From Jatrophihabitans sp. GAS493 (GTDB lineage Bacteria; Actinomycetota; Actinomycetes; Mycobacteriales; Jatrophihabitantaceae), in the NCBI RefSeq assembly GCF_900230215.1, contig NZ_LT907982.1, forward strand, positions 2,480,001-2,544,000: a stretch of 64,000 nucleotides of DNA. The letters are read 5' to 3'. Positions 31,873 through 40,774 of this stretch are shown here, piece after piece. Under the pieces are notes generated by a model. That model saw only the letters and a list, made by a program, of their open reading frames with translations, did no database searches and had not been told where the DNA came from. Each line of letters begins with the position of its first letter. Position 1 is the first letter of the stretch. Both the position numbers and the translations under genes were made by a program.

Positions 31873-32733
31873 GTGGGAGCATTTCTCGGACTGATGCTGG
31901 GTGTCGGGCTCCTGCTGATCTGGCGCAGCGGCTCGCGGGCGCCGGCTCGCCGCGCCGCACCGACTACGGGCTGGACGCGTCGGCGCAGCGATCTGCTCCG
32001 CCAGGCTGGCGTGGAGGGCGTCGGCTCGCTGCAACTGCTCGGTGCCCAGATGCTCTGCTCGGTGCTCGCCGGGATCAGCGTCGCGATTCTCACCTCGACG
32101 GCATCGATAGCCCTGATGTTCGCCGTCTTCGCATTCTTCATCCCGACCACCGTGCTCGGCCGGATGCGTCGACGTCGGCAGGTCTTGCTACGTGAGCTCT
32201 GGCCCGAGGCGATAGACAACCTGGCCTCGGCGGTGCGGGCCGGGATGTCGCTGTCGGAGGGACTCTCGGCGCTCGCGATTCGCGGGCCCGAGCCGCTGCG
32301 TCTTCCGTTCGCGAGGTTCGGCGCGGCCTACCGAGCCTCCGGCCGATTTGGGGAGTGCCTCGACGTGCTCAAGGCTGATCTGGCCGACCCGGTGGGCGAT
32401 CGGGTGTGCGAGACGGTTCGGGTGGCTCGGGAGGTTGGCGGCAATGACCTCGGCAACGTGCTACGGGCGCTGTCGGAGCTGCTGCGCTCCGACGCCCGCA
32501 CGAGGGCCGAACTCGAGACCCGGCAGGGCTGGATCGTCAACGCGGCACGACTGGCGGTGGCGGCACCCTGGATCGTGCTGCTTCTGCTCGGCACTGAATC
32601 AACGACGCTGCAGGCCTACAACTCCACGACCGGCGTCGCACTGCTGGCTATCGGCGCGCTGGTTTGCCTGGCCGCGTACCGGATCATGCTGCGCATCGGT
32701 CAGCTTCCGCCCGAGCCGCGGGTGCTGCGATGA
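31873..32733 (+). CDS. tadB: Tad/Flp pilus inner-membrane protein TadB
   Basis: A 286-aa T2SSF-type platform protein. An N-terminal helix and a central helix pair (about 58-95) precede the cytoplasmic GspF domain (about 110-225, LWPEAIDNLASAVRAGMSLSEGLSAL), with two further helices at about 225-275. It forms the inner-membrane base that works with the TadA ATPase. GTG 31873 directly follows the tadA stop, and its stop overlaps tadC (ATGA). Confidence 0.86.
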   Translation: MGAFLGLMLGVGLLLIWRSGSRAPARRAAPTTGWTRRRSDLLRQAGVEGVGSLQLLGAQMLCSVLAGISVAILTSTASIALMFAVFAFFIPTTVLGRMRRRRQVLLRELWPEAIDNLASAVRAGMSLSEGLSALAIRGPEPLRLPFARFGAAYRASGRFGECLDVLKADLADPVGDRVCETVRVAREVGGNDLGNVLRALSELLRSDARTRAELETRQGWIVNAARLAVAAPWIVLLLLGTESTTLQAYNSTTGVALLAIGALVCLAAYRIMLRIGQLPPEPRVLR

Positions 32734-33674
32734 CCCCGATTCTGGTTGGCGGATTGGTCGGGTTGCTCTTCGCGACGGGCGTCATCATCGCCGTCCGGGC
32801 GGCGCCACCGCTTCGTCCGGTGCGGCTGGAGGATCGCCTCGCGCCGTACCTGTTGGACACGCCCGTCCAATCCAGATTGTTGCAGCGACCGTCGGCGACG
32901 GCGGCGCCATTCCTGGTCATTCGCCGGCTCTTCGGCCCGCTGGGCGGCGACCTGGTGTCGATGCTCGACCGCGTCGTCGGCGGGACGGCCTCGGTACGCC
33001 GTCGGCTAGCCGGACTCGGCGGTCGCATGAGCGTCGAGGAGTTCCGAATCGAGCAGGTCGTGTGGGCCGCGCTCGGCATGATCGGTACGGCGACGCTGGT
33101 TGCCCTGCTGGGAGCTGCGCATGGGGGCGTCGATCCCGTTCTGACCATCGGCGCCGCGCTGCTCGGATTGGCCGGCGGTGTATTCGGTCGTGACTGGTGG
33201 CTGTCGCAGCAACTGCGCCGTCGGGAGAGCCGGATGCTGGCCGAGTTTCCAGTGCTGGCCGACCTGCTGGCCCTGTCGGTGATTGCCGGCGAGGCACCGG
33301 TGAACGCTCTGCAGCGAGTGTGCCGGTTGACCGGTGGCGAACTGGCCGCCGACCTCGACGGTGCGCTGGCTCAGGCTCGCTCCGGCCTTCCCATCACCAA
33401 AGCTCTGACCGAGTTGGCCGAGCGCAGCACCCTCGAAGTCTTCGCCCGCTTCCTCGAAGGTCTCGTCGTCGCCATCGAGCGGGGCACACCGCTAGCCGAC
33501 GTCCTTCGTGCGCAGGCCGCGGACGTTCGCGAAGTGGCGAAGCGGGCCCTGCTGGAGGCCGGCGGGAAGAAGGAGATCTCGATGATGGTGCCGGTGGTGT
33601 TTCTGCTGCTGCCGATCACCGTCATCTTTGCCCTCTATCCGGGTTTGGCGACGCTGACGTCGCTGACCAACTAG
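32730..33674 (+). CDS. tadC: Tad/Flp pilus inner-membrane protein TadC
   Basis: A 314-aa T2SSF-type protein. Membrane helices at about 3-22, 115-165 and 290-312 flank a cytoplasmic GspF domain (about 170-285) with EFPVLADLLALSVIAGEAPVNALQRV and EISMMVPVVFLLLPITVIFALYPG. It pairs with TadB to form the pilus platform. The start overlaps tadB as ATGA. An 84-nt gap leads to the pilin-like gene. Confidence 0.86.
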   Translation: MTPILVGGLVGLLFATGVIIAVRAAPPLRPVRLEDRLAPYLLDTPVQSRLLQRPSATAAPFLVIRRLFGPLGGDLVSMLDRVVGGTASVRRRLAGLGGRMSVEEFRIEQVVWAALGMIGTATLVALLGAAHGGVDPVLTIGAALLGLAGGVFGRDWWLSQQLRRRESRMLAEFPVLADLLALSVIAGEAPVNALQRVCRLTGGELAADLDGALAQARSGLPITKALTELAERSTLEVFARFLEGLVVAIERGTPLADVLRAQAADVREVAKRALLEAGGKKEISMMVPVVFLLLPITVIFALYPGLATLTSLTN

Positions 33675-33758
33675 GACCAATTCGCTCGGGCCGAGTCATT
33701 TGGCCCGGGGGGCCGGACTGTCGATTGACACTGCAAGTTAGGAACGGGGAGATGACGA

Positions 33759-33968
33759 ATGATTGATTTCGATCTGCTGAGGGCCTGGGTGGCCGTCTCG
33801 TACGCGCGGGTGCGCGGCAGCGACCCGGAGCGCGGCGACGTGCCCGGCTGGGTGATGGTGACGATCATGACCGCGGGGCTGGTCGTGGTGATCTTTGCCC
33901 TCTTCAAGGACAAGATCACCACCGCGGTGAGCGACGCCATCGACTCCGTCACCAACAAAACTAAGTAG
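33759..33968 (+). CDS. Small pilin-like membrane protein of the Tad locus
   Basis: A 69-aa protein with a charged N-terminus, one membrane helix (about 31-52, VMVTIMTAGLVVVIFALF) and a short polar tail. The segment ERGDVPGWVMVT before the helix resembles the small Flp-pilin-like proteins at the ends of actinobacterial tad loci. The GGGGAGATGACGA leader holds an SD. No prepilin peptidase, TadE or TadZ gene is present nearby. A strong palindromic terminator follows immediately. Confidence 0.7.
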   Translation: MIDFDLLRAWVAVSYARVRGSDPERGDVPGWVMVTIMTAGLVVVIFALFKDKITTAVSDAIDSVTNKTK

Positions 33969-33970
33969 GT

Positions 33971-34011
33971 TGGGGAGTTTTCTTCCCGGATTCCGGGAAG
34001 AAAACTCCCCA
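33971..34011. terminator. 41-nt perfect palindrome between convergent genes
   Basis: A 20-nt arm (33971-33990, starting TGGGGAGTTTTCTTCCC) is repeated inverted at 33992-34011 around one base. RNA from either strand forms a long stem with a T/A-rich middle. It lies between the pilin-like gene and the convergent nitroreductase, so it probably stops transcription from both sides. Confidence 0.8.
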
Positions 34012-34036
34012 CGTCCGGCCAGAAGCAGCGCGCGCC

Positions 34037-34720
34037 TCAGCTAACGATCGGCGGGCCGTCCCAACGCTCCCAGCGGGCGAACTCCTCGACCGGCCGGCGG
34101 GAGAGCTTGGTCAGGCGCTTCGTCGGGTACCCGAGTGGCACCGCGGCGGCGATGGCGACCTCCGCCGGAAACCCGAGAAGCTGCTGTACCTCCGCCTCGG
34201 CGCCGGCCGAGAAGGTCGTCAATGCACCGGCCATTCCACGGGCGTGGGCGGCCAGGATGATGTTGTGCACGAACGGGTAGATGGAGGCGCCGCTGACGAT
34301 CCCGACCCGATCGAGCGACGCGTCGATCGAGGAGACCAGTCGCAGGTCGACCCCCACCACCAGCAGCACCGGTGCGTTGGCGAGCGCGCGATACCAGCTG
34401 AGCGACGCCTCCTCGACGGCGTCGACGTCGTCCTCGGTCACCTTCGTCGGGGTGATCGTGTTGAACGCCGTCTCGCCGAGCCTGCCCTGGGCGACATAGC
34501 TGCGCACGATCCCGTTCGCCGCTTCGATCACCGCGGTCTTGGTCGCGGGGGAGCGGATCGCCACCACCCGCCACCCCTGCCGGTTGCCGCCGCTGGAGGC
34601 GAAGCGGGCCAGCTCCAGGATGGCGCCGATGTCGGCATCAGTCACCGGTTCATCGGTGAACTCCCGCCCGGCAAACGCCGTCCGGAGCACCCGCTCGAAA
34701 TCCCGGTCGAAAGACGCCAC
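34037..34720 (-). CDS. Nitroreductase family protein
   Basis: A 227-aa FMN enzyme of the nitroreductase superfamily: FDRDFERVLRTAFAGREFTDEPV (the R-x-x-R-xF region), GAILELARFASSGGNRQGWRVV and a C-terminal AAAVPLGYPTKRLTKLSRRPVEEF. It reduces nitro compounds, quinones or flavins using NAD(P)H. GTG 34720 has GGAG 6 nt upstream and starts at the family's usual N-terminus; a longer GTG start at 34777 is possible. Confidence 0.85.
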   Translation of the reverse strand: MASFDRDFERVLRTAFAGREFTDEPVTDADIGAILELARFASSGGNRQGWRVVAIRSPATKTAVIEAANGIVRSYVAQGRLGETAFNTITPTKVTEDDVDAVEEASLSWYRALANAPVLLVVGVDLRLVSSIDASLDRVGIVSGASIYPFVHNIILAAHARGMAGALTTFSAGAEAEVQQLLGFPAEVAIAAAVPLGYPTKRLTKLSRRPVEEFARWERWDGPPIVS

Positions 34721-35170
34721 AGCCAGCTCCAGTCCATTGTGGTCGGGTGGCCGGCTATCGCGGCCCGCCCCCACCACAATGGACGAGCCGGCGCCCGGTT
34801 GTCACGCAGGGAGAAGCCGAGCACGCCCCCAGATGTGCTCAGGCTCCTCCCCGGTGAGCGCAAGGCCGGGCAAACCCCTCCCTGGAGTACCCGCGCCCTC
34901 GGGTTGGCGACTACAGGACTTAGCCGCACCGCCCGGCGCCTGGACTTCATCCCGGCCCTGCGAGAAGGCCCGGCGTATCCCCGACAAATGCCGGGCCCCC
35001 TCTAGCCAGAGAGCTTACAAACATTCTGGACTGTAGGTTTCGATTCCGGGTGTGTTCTCTACTACGTCCGTGGCTGGTTCCTCCGGACCAGAGCAGCTGG
35101 GGTGGCTGGACGGACATATCACCCGGACGGAGGCCGAATCCGGGCCGCAACTCGCGTAACGTAAATCGAC
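34721..35170. other. 450-nt intergenic region between the nitroreductase gene and prfB
   Basis: No supported gene. It is C-rich and has several possible stems, the clearest being GGCCCGGC (34967-34974) with GCCGGGCC (34990-34997). Short open frames on both strands have no SD or recognisable product. TAACGT (35157-35162) lies 8 nt before the prfB GTG and is a likely -10 box. The hairpins could be a small RNA or a leader. Confidence 0.5.
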
Positions 35171-36262
35171 GTGACCGATGTCCCCGCCGAGCTCAAAGAA
35201 CTCTCCGCCACCCTGGCCAGCATTGAATCCGTGCTGGATATCCCCAAGTTGCAGGCCGAGGCGGACGATCTGGAGCGCCAGGCGAGCGAGCCCAACCTGT
35301 GGGACGACCCGGAGAGCGCCCAGAAGATCAACAGCCGCCTCTCCTTCGTGCAGGGCGATATCCGCCGGGTCGAGGACCTGCGGCGGCGGGTCGACGACGC
35401 CGGCGTGCTCTGGGAACTGGCCGAGGGGGAGGACGACGAGGACTCCCGCTCCGAGGCCGAGACCGAAGTCGCCGACCTGCGCAAGCGCATCGACGAGCTT
35501 GAAGTCCGCACGCTGCTGTCGGGGGAGTACGACTCCCGCGAGGCCCTGGTCACGATCCGCTCCGAAGCCGGAGGCGTGGACGCGGCCGACTTCGCCGAGA
35601 TGTTGCTGCGGATGTATCTGCGCTGGGCCGAGCGGCACAACTACACGGCCGAGGTGCTGGACACCTCCTACGCCGAGGAGGCCGGCATCAAGTCCGCCAC
35701 CTTCGAGGTGAAGGTGCCCTACGCCTACGGCACCCTGAGCGTGGAACAGGGGACGCATCGTCTGGTGCGGATCAGCCCCTTCGACAACCAGGGGCGTCGC
35801 CAGACCAGCTTTGCCGGGGTCGAGGTGCTACCGGTGGTCGAGCAGTCCGATCATGTCGACATCCCCGACGACGATCTGCGGGTCGACGTGTACCGCAGCT
35901 CGGGCAAGGGCGGTCAGGGCGTCAACACGACCGACTCCGCGGTGCGGCTGACCCACCTGCCTACGGGAATCGTCGTCACCTGCCAGAACGAGCGCAGCCA
36001 GATCCAGAACCGGGCCTCAGCGATGGCGGTGCTGCAGGCCCGCCTGCTCGAGCGGCGCCGTGAGGAGGAGCAGACGGCGATGAACGCGCTCAAGGACGGC
36101 AGCAACTCCTGGGGCAACCAGATGCGCAGCTACGTGCTGCACCCCTACCAGATGGTCAAGGACCTCCGAACCGAGTACGAGGTCGGAAATCCCCAGGCCG
36201 TGCTCGACGGTGACATAGACGGCTTCATCGAGGCCGGAATCCGCTGGCGCCGCTCCAGCTGA
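35171..36262 (+). CDS. prfB: Peptide chain release factor 2
   Basis: A 363-aa class I release factor. Helical domain 1 (about 1-100) precedes the SPF codon-recognition motif ([14 protein letters not shown], about 205) and the GGQ motif ([18 protein letters not shown], about 245), whose Gln is the PrmC methylation site. SPF identifies RF2, which reads UGA/UAA. No in-frame TGA or programmed frameshift site is present near the start, unlike E. coli prfB. It leads the prfB-ftsE-ftsX-smpB-ssrA order conserved in actinobacteria. Confidence 0.95.
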   Translation: MTDVPAELKELSATLASIESVLDIPKLQAEADDLERQASEPNLWDDPESAQKINSRLSFVQGDIRRVEDLRRRVDDAGVLWELAEGEDDEDSRSEAETEVADLRKRIDELEVRTLLSGEYDSREALVTIRSEAGGVDAADFAEMLLRMYLRWAERHNYTAEVLDTSYAEEAGIKSATFEVKVPYAYGTLSVEQGTHRLVRISPFDNQGRRQTSFAGVEVLPVVEQSDHVDIPDDDLRVDVYRSSGKGGQGVNTTDSAVRLTHLPTGIVVTCQNERSQIQNRASAMAVLQARLLERRREEEQTAMNALKDGSNSWGNQMRSYVLHPYQMVKDLRTEYEVGNPQAVLDGDIDGFIEAGIRWRRSS

Positions 36263-36330
36263 GTAGTTGTTGAGTCCGCGCCGGGCCGGTTGGGGCGATC
36301 GCAAGTAACTATTCGGTAAACTTCATCCTT

Positions 36331-37020
36331 GTGATCCTGCTAGAGAACGTCTCAAAGGTCTACGCGGCCGGGGTTCGCCCGGCGCTGGACTCGGTGTCGC
36401 TGGACATCGCCAAGGGGGAGTTCGTCTTCCTCATCGGTGCCTCGGGCTCTGGAAAATCGACCGTTCTCCGGTTGCTGCTGCGCGAGGAATTGGCCAACTC
36501 GGGCAAGGTGAAGGTCGACAAGTTCGACGTCGGCAAGATGCCCAAGCGCAAAGTCCCCGACCTGCGACGGGCGATCGGCTGCGTGTTTCAGGACTTCCGG
36601 CTGCTGCCCAAGAAGACCGTCTACGACAACGTGGCGTTCGCCCTCGAGGTGATCAACAAGTCACAGCGGCAGATCAAGCGAACGGTGCCGGAGGTGCTCG
36701 ACCTGGTCGGCCTGGAGGGCAAGGCCAAGCGCTTCCCGGGGGAACTCTCCGGTGGCGAGCAGCAGCGCGTCGCTATCGCCCGGGCCTTCGTCAACCGGCC
36801 GCTGGTACTACTGGCCGACGAGCCCACGGGAAACCTTGACCCGGACACCAGCCAGGGAATCATGGGTCTACTCGAGCGGGTCAATCGCACAGGCACCACC
36901 GTGCTTATGGCCACCCACGACAACAACATCGTCGACGCCATGCGCCGGCGGGTGATCGAACTAGAAGGCGGCAAGATCGTCCGCGACCAGACCCGCGGCG
37001 TCTACGGGGTCGGGCGCTGA
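36331..37020 (+). CDS. ftsE: Cell division ATP-binding protein FtsE
   Basis: A 229-aa ABC ATPase with Walker [11 protein letters not shown]-loop VFQDFRLLP, signature LSGGEQQR and Walker [10 protein letters not shown]. With FtsX it controls peptidoglycan hydrolases at the division site (RipC in mycobacteria). The GTG start has no SD; TAAACT (36317-36322) lies 8 nt upstream, suggesting a leaderless mRNA. An 83-nt gap separates it from ftsX. Confidence 0.95.
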   Translation: MILLENVSKVYAAGVRPALDSVSLDIAKGEFVFLIGASGSGKSTVLRLLLREELANSGKVKVDKFDVGKMPKRKVPDLRRAIGCVFQDFRLLPKKTVYDNVAFALEVINKSQRQIKRTVPEVLDLVGLEGKAKRFPGELSGGEQQRVAIARAFVNRPLVLLADEPTGNLDPDTSQGIMGLLERVNRTGTTVLMATHDNNIVDAMRRRVIELEGGKIVRDQTRGVYGVGR

Positions 37021-37103
37021 GAGTCGCACCGCGTCGCCGCGGTCATCTTGGCCGCACGGCCGCCACCGCCAGTCAGCTATAAGCCTTAACCAGTTAGGAA
37101 CTC

Positions 37104-38009
37104 ATGCGAGCCAGTTTTGTGATGTCGGGGGTCGCCACCGGCATCCGGCGCAATCTCCTGATGACGATTGCACTCGTGCTGACCACGACGATCTCCCTCT
37201 TCTTCCTGGGCGGGGCGATCCTCACCAGCATGGAGATCAACAAGTTCAACGACCAGTACAAGGACAAGCTCAACGTCTCGGTGTACCTGTGTGGCACGAC
37301 GCCGTCGGAGAACTGCACGCATCCGGTCACGCCCGCTGAGAAGGCCGCCCTGCAGGTCCAGTTCGCCGCCGACGATCGGATCAAGTCGGTCGAGTTCATC
37401 AGCAAGGAGGCGGCCTACGCCAAGAACAAGAACCTCCTCGGCGTCGACGCGGCCAAGTTCCTGAGCCCGTCGGACTTCCCGGATTCGTTCACCCTCAAGC
37501 TCTATGACCTCGGCAAGGACTACACCGCCGTGGCCGCCACCTACAAGGACAAGCCAGGCGTAAATGGGGTGCAGAACGTCAACGAGACGCTGAAGACGTT
37601 CCTGCGCATCTTCGACTCGGCCCGGACGGCGGCCTTCGTCTTCGCTCTGCTGATCCTGATCTGTGCCATCATCCTGATGGCCATCACCATCCAGGTCGCG
37701 GCCCAGCAGCGACGGGCCGAGACCTCGATCATGCGATTGGTCGGCGCGTCTCGCTGGATGACGCAGTTGCCGTTCATCATCGAGGCGATCATCGCGGTGG
37801 TGATCGGCGGTATTCTCACCGTCCCGGCGCTATGGTTCGCTAAGCAGCGCGTTCTCTACGACATCTTCCACAACTCGGTACGCAACCAGGTGCTGCCCGG
37901 ACTGAACATCAACGACGTGCTGATCGCCAGCGGAATCTCGCTGGGAATCGGCTTGGTGCTGGCGATCGTGACCGCCTACATCACGCTGCGCGCCTACGTG
38001 CGGCTCTAG
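37104..38009 (+). CDS. ftsX: Cell division protein FtsX
   Basis: A 301-aa membrane protein. The cytoplasmic N-terminus and first helix (about 17-40) lead to a large extracellular domain (about 42-172), then three helices (about 178-202, 222-250, 270-297). The extracellular loop has a Cys pair (YLCGTTPSENCTHP) that could form a disulfide. RAETSIMRLVGASRWM is the conserved FtsX coupling segment. It transmits FtsE ATP hydrolysis to extracellular hydrolases. Confidence 0.94.
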   Translation: MRASFVMSGVATGIRRNLLMTIALVLTTTISLFFLGGAILTSMEINKFNDQYKDKLNVSVYLCGTTPSENCTHPVTPAEKAALQVQFAADDRIKSVEFISKEAAYAKNKNLLGVDAAKFLSPSDFPDSFTLKLYDLGKDYTAVAATYKDKPGVNGVQNVNETLKTFLRIFDSARTAAFVFALLILICAIILMAITIQVAAQQRRAETSIMRLVGASRWMTQLPFIIEAIIAVVIGGILTVPALWFAKQRVLYDIFHNSVRNQVLPGLNINDVLIASGISLGIGLVLAIVTAYITLRAYVRL

Positions 38010-38011
38010 GC

Positions 38012-38049
38012 CCGAGAAACCAGCCGAGAAAGCCAGCAGAGAAAGCCAA
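38012..38049 (+). repeat. Three 12-13 bp imperfect repeats between ftsX and smpB
   Basis: CCGAGAAACCAG, CCGAGAAAGCCAG and CAGAGAAAGCCAA run head to tail and end on the first base of the smpB ATG. Each copy contains GAGAAA, which may serve as a weak SD. Confidence 0.75.
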
Positions 38050-38546
38050 TGAGCCAGACCTCGTCCAGCAACCGCGACCCCGGTAAGAAGGTGGTCGCGC
38101 AGAACCGCAAGGCCAGCCATGACTACACGATCATGGACACCTTCGAGACCGGCGTGGTGCTCACCGGCACCGAGGTGAAGGCGCTGCGGATGGGACGGGC
38201 ATCGCTGGTCGACGGCTTCGCAACCATCGATGACGGCGAGGTGTTCATGCACAACGTCCACATCCCGGAGTACAGCCAGGGAAGCTGGACGAACCACGCC
38301 CCGCGCCGTACCCGCAAGCTGCTGCTGCACCGCGAGGAGATCCGCCGTCTCGTCGGCAAGACCCACGAGGGCGGCCTCACGCTGGTGCCCATCTCGATCT
38401 ACTTCCGAGACGGGTTGGTCAAGGTCGAGTTGGCTCTGGCCAAGGGTAAGAAGTCGTATGACAAGCGTCAGGACATGGCGACCCGGGACGCCAACCGAGA
38501 GGTCACCCGAGCGCTCGGCCGCCGCAGCAAGGGAATGTCCGACTGA
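38049..38546 (+). CDS. smpB: SsrA-binding protein SmpB
   Basis: A 165-aa protein. The OB-fold core has [33 protein letters not shown] and the C-terminal [20 protein letters not shown], the two most conserved SmpB blocks. It binds tmRNA and takes it to stalled ribosomes. Its partner ssrA lies 1.6 kb downstream on the same strand, beyond the CYTH-CHAD gene. Confidence 0.95.
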   Translation: MSQTSSSNRDPGKKVVAQNRKASHDYTIMDTFETGVVLTGTEVKALRMGRASLVDGFATIDDGEVFMHNVHIPEYSQGSWTNHAPRRTRKLLLHREEIRRLVGKTHEGGLTLVPISIYFRDGLVKVELALAKGKKSYDKRQDMATRDANREVTRALGRRSKGMSD

Positions 38547-38561
38547 CTTGCTCGCCGCCGG

Positions 38562-40043
38562 CTAGCTGGTTTCGCCACGCAGTTGCCGACGCTCGCGCTC
38601 GGCGTTCTGCCGCATTTGAGCCACCAGCACGCCGTAGGTGAAGGCATTCTCGGATTCCGCTGAGGCGAGGTCAGCCAACCGCCGCAGCACCTGAGCGGCG
38701 ACGACACTGTCGTGGAACTCCCCGAGCAGATCCTGCAGCGCGCTGGTTGCCGCTACCGTCTCCGGCTCGTCATCAGCCGCCTCGGCCGCGTACCGGACCC
38801 GCTTGCCGATCTTGCGAGCGGAGTGCAGATCTTCGTCGGTGCCGTCGAATCGGGTCGCCGTCGACAGTCGCTTGTTCAGCTTCTTCTGCACCTTGCGGAC
38901 GGAGTCGTTGAGCGTCTTCGCGGGGCGCCCGGCCGCCGCGGTGAAGGGCGGGTCATCACGCCAGCGCAGGATCTCGCCCAGCAGCGCGCTGTAGCGCACC
39001 CCCGCCATCTCGGCGAGCAGGGACTGCTGCGCGTCGGCCAGTTCGTTGGTGAGGCGGGTCTTGATCTGCTCGCCGACGGGTCCGACCACCAGGTCCTCCG
39101 GCAGTTCGTCGACGGCGCTGCCGAGACGGGTCAGCATCACCTCCCGATCCCGGACCTCCCCGAGCACGGCCGCGTACCACTTCAGCTCATCTTCGAAACG
39201 CGCAGCCTGCTCACCGTCGAAGCACTCCGGGAAGCTGCGGAGCGTGCTGCGCAGTCGGCGGGTCGCAACCCGGGTCTGGTGGATCGCGCTCGGCTGCCCG
39301 GCCTGGATGGCGAAGTGGCCGCCGACGATCGTGCGGACCTGCCCGCTCATGTAGTCCATCAGAACCGCGCCCGCTGAGGCCCGCGCGCCACCGAGCCCCT
39401 CGTTGCCGATTCCGACGCGGGCCCGGGCCAGTTTCGAGCGGCTGGTGGACGGGTAGGCGCCAGCGGCCAGCAGTTGCTCACCGAGCGCCTTCAGCATCCG
39501 GCGCTTCCCGTCGCGCCCCAGTTCGATCTCGATCTCCCGCCACCTCGGGGCCCGCACCTGGGCCCGGAGCGGGAAGGCCCGCACCTCATCGTCGGCGACC
39601 TCGACCAGCAGCCGACCCTTCGCGTCGGTGAAGCGGTGGCGAGTACGACTGACGTCCAGCCGGACGCTCGGGGCGACCGAGCGGTCGCCGAGGAACGGCG
39701 CGAGAATCTGAGCCAGCTCAGGCGGGAGGACGACGCCGCCGGTCATCTCGGACTGGCCGACGATCGAGGGCCACTGAAGCTCGGCGCGGTCCTCGCCGGA
39801 GGGAACCTTCAGCTGCCAGCCGGTGTCCGCCTCACCCTCACGGTGTCGCAGCGAGATCATGAACCTCAACAGCCGATCATCCTCGGTGTCGAAGTAGGTG
39901 CTGGCGACGGCGACGGTGTCGATCGCCGGCTGGGCGACGCCGGCTTCGCTCGAGCCGCTTTCAACCCCGAGGTCAGCCGGAGCGAACGTCGGCATGACGA
40001 AATCGGGGGAGACGTCGAACTTGGTCTCGATCTCGGTCTGCAT
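38562..40043 (-). CDS. CYTH-CHAD domain protein
   Basis: A 493-aa protein. The N-terminal CYTH/triphosphate tunnel domain (about 1-205) begins with ExExK (EIETKF, residues 4-9) and has a second basic/acidic strand set (LLVEVADDEVRAF). The C-terminal CHAD domain (about 225-490) has conserved His/Arg helices such as IHQTRVATRRLRSTLRSF and LHSARKIGKRVRYAAEA. CYTH enzymes act on triphosphates and CHAD domains bind polyphosphate. ATG 40043 starts exactly at the ExExK strand. It is antisense-oriented between smpB and ssrA, an insertion into the usual order. Confidence 0.88.
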   Translation of the reverse strand: MQTEIETKFDVSPDFVMPTFAPADLGVESGSSEAGVAQPAIDTVAVASTYFDTEDDRLLRFMISLRHREGEADTGWQLKVPSGEDRAELQWPSIVGQSEMTGGVVLPPELAQILAPFLGDRSVAPSVRLDVSRTRHRFTDAKGRLLVEVADDEVRAFPLRAQVRAPRWREIEIELGRDGKRRMLKALGEQLLAAGAYPSTSRSKLARARVGIGNEGLGGARASAGAVLMDYMSGQVRTIVGGHFAIQAGQPSAIHQTRVATRRLRSTLRSFPECFDGEQAARFEDELKWYAAVLGEVRDREVMLTRLGSAVDELPEDLVVGPVGEQIKTRLTNELADAQQSLLAEMAGVRYSALLGEILRWRDDPPFTAAAGRPAKTLNDSVRKVQKKLNKRLSTATRFDGTDEDLHSARKIGKRVRYAAEAADDEPETVAATSALQDLLGEFHDSVVAAQVLRRLADLASAESENAFTYGVLVAQMRQNAERERRQLRGETS

Positions 40044-40170
40044 GCGGCTCGCACCCCCTGGCTCTGCCCGTCGAGTCTGGCCCGTAACCAGCATCCGGCG
40101 ACGGGCCAGTCCTGCCGCTCAAGCCTAACTTGCGTCGCCGATTAAGCTGAAGGAGTACGACTCACAACAT

Positions 40171-40542
40171 GGGGGTGAACGGTATCGACTCTGGACGTCG
40201 ATGCAGGAGAAGCGGGCCGAGGACCGCATTGCTGACCTCGTTAAAAAAGCGATGCAAAACCAATAAGCGCCGATTCCAATCGCGCTGAGTTCGCTCTCGC
40301 TGCCTAAGTAGCGGAGTGACTCTGTCAGCCCGGGTTTGTTGCCGCCCCGGATGCTGGCATCAGCTAGGTGACTTACCGTCCTTGCCGGTCGCGGGCTTGG
40401 ACGGGACAACTCACAGCGGCTGGGCTTGTCACCCTGGCTTGTGTGCATGACCAGGGAAGCCGAGTAGAGGCAGCGCACACTGCGCCCGGAGAAGTCCTGT
40501 TGAAGCGACAGAGGACGGGGGTTCGATTCCCCCCACCTCCAC
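40171..40542 (+). ncRNA. ssrA: Transfer-messenger RNA (tmRNA)
   Basis: A one-piece tmRNA of about 372 nt. The 5' end GGGGGTGAACGGTATCGACT and the 3' end GGGGGTTCGATTCCCCCCA-CCTCCA form the tRNA-like part. GGGGGTG (40171-40177) pairs with CACCTCC (40535-40541), leaving A as discriminator; the CCA end is not encoded. The tag frame is 40254-40307. It rescues stalled ribosomes with SmpB. A strong hairpin terminator follows 5 nt later. Confidence 0.93.
40254..40307 (+). other. tmRNA proteolysis tag reading frame
   Basis: From the GCA resume codon the frame reads AKPISADSNRAEFALAA and then TAA. The terminal ALAA is the ClpXP/ClpAP-type degron. The first, non-encoded Ala comes from the charged tmRNA. 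The 17-codon tag is long next to the 10-12 codon tags of many bacteria. Confidence 0.85.
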
Positions 40543-40547
40543 TGAAA

Positions 40548-40581
40548 GTTCGGCGGTCACCAAGCGGTGGCCGCCGAACTC
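40548..40581 (+). terminator. Hairpin terminator of ssrA
   Basis: AGTTCGGCGGTCACC (40548-40562) pairs with GGTGGCCGCCGAACT (40567-40581) with one G-T wobble and an AAGC loop. The tail is only weakly T-rich. It starts 5 nt after the tmRNA 3' end. Confidence 0.8.
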
Positions 40582-40774
40582 GTTCCGCGGCACAAGCGCG
40601 CGGGCGGAAGTCGCTGGCTCGCTTCTGCTATTGGCGATTTTGGGACCGGGGCACTGAGCTACTGCTGGCCCGTACGAGGTCAATCCGAGGCGGTTGCAGC
40701 GGATGAGCTGCCAGACAAAGGTGTAGGGGCCAACACTTACCGGTGCGAAGCCGGCGTCGACGCCGAGCGACGAG

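Noticed and set aside
35036-35050. tRNA T-arm-like sequence AGGTTTCGATTCCGG
   Set aside because: It has one extra T in the loop, and no acceptor, D or anticodon arm can be folded around it. Not a tRNA or attachment site.
35171-35260. Programmed +1 frameshift in prfB
   Set aside because: The frame is open from the GTG with no early in-frame TGA and no SD-like/CTTTGA slippery site.
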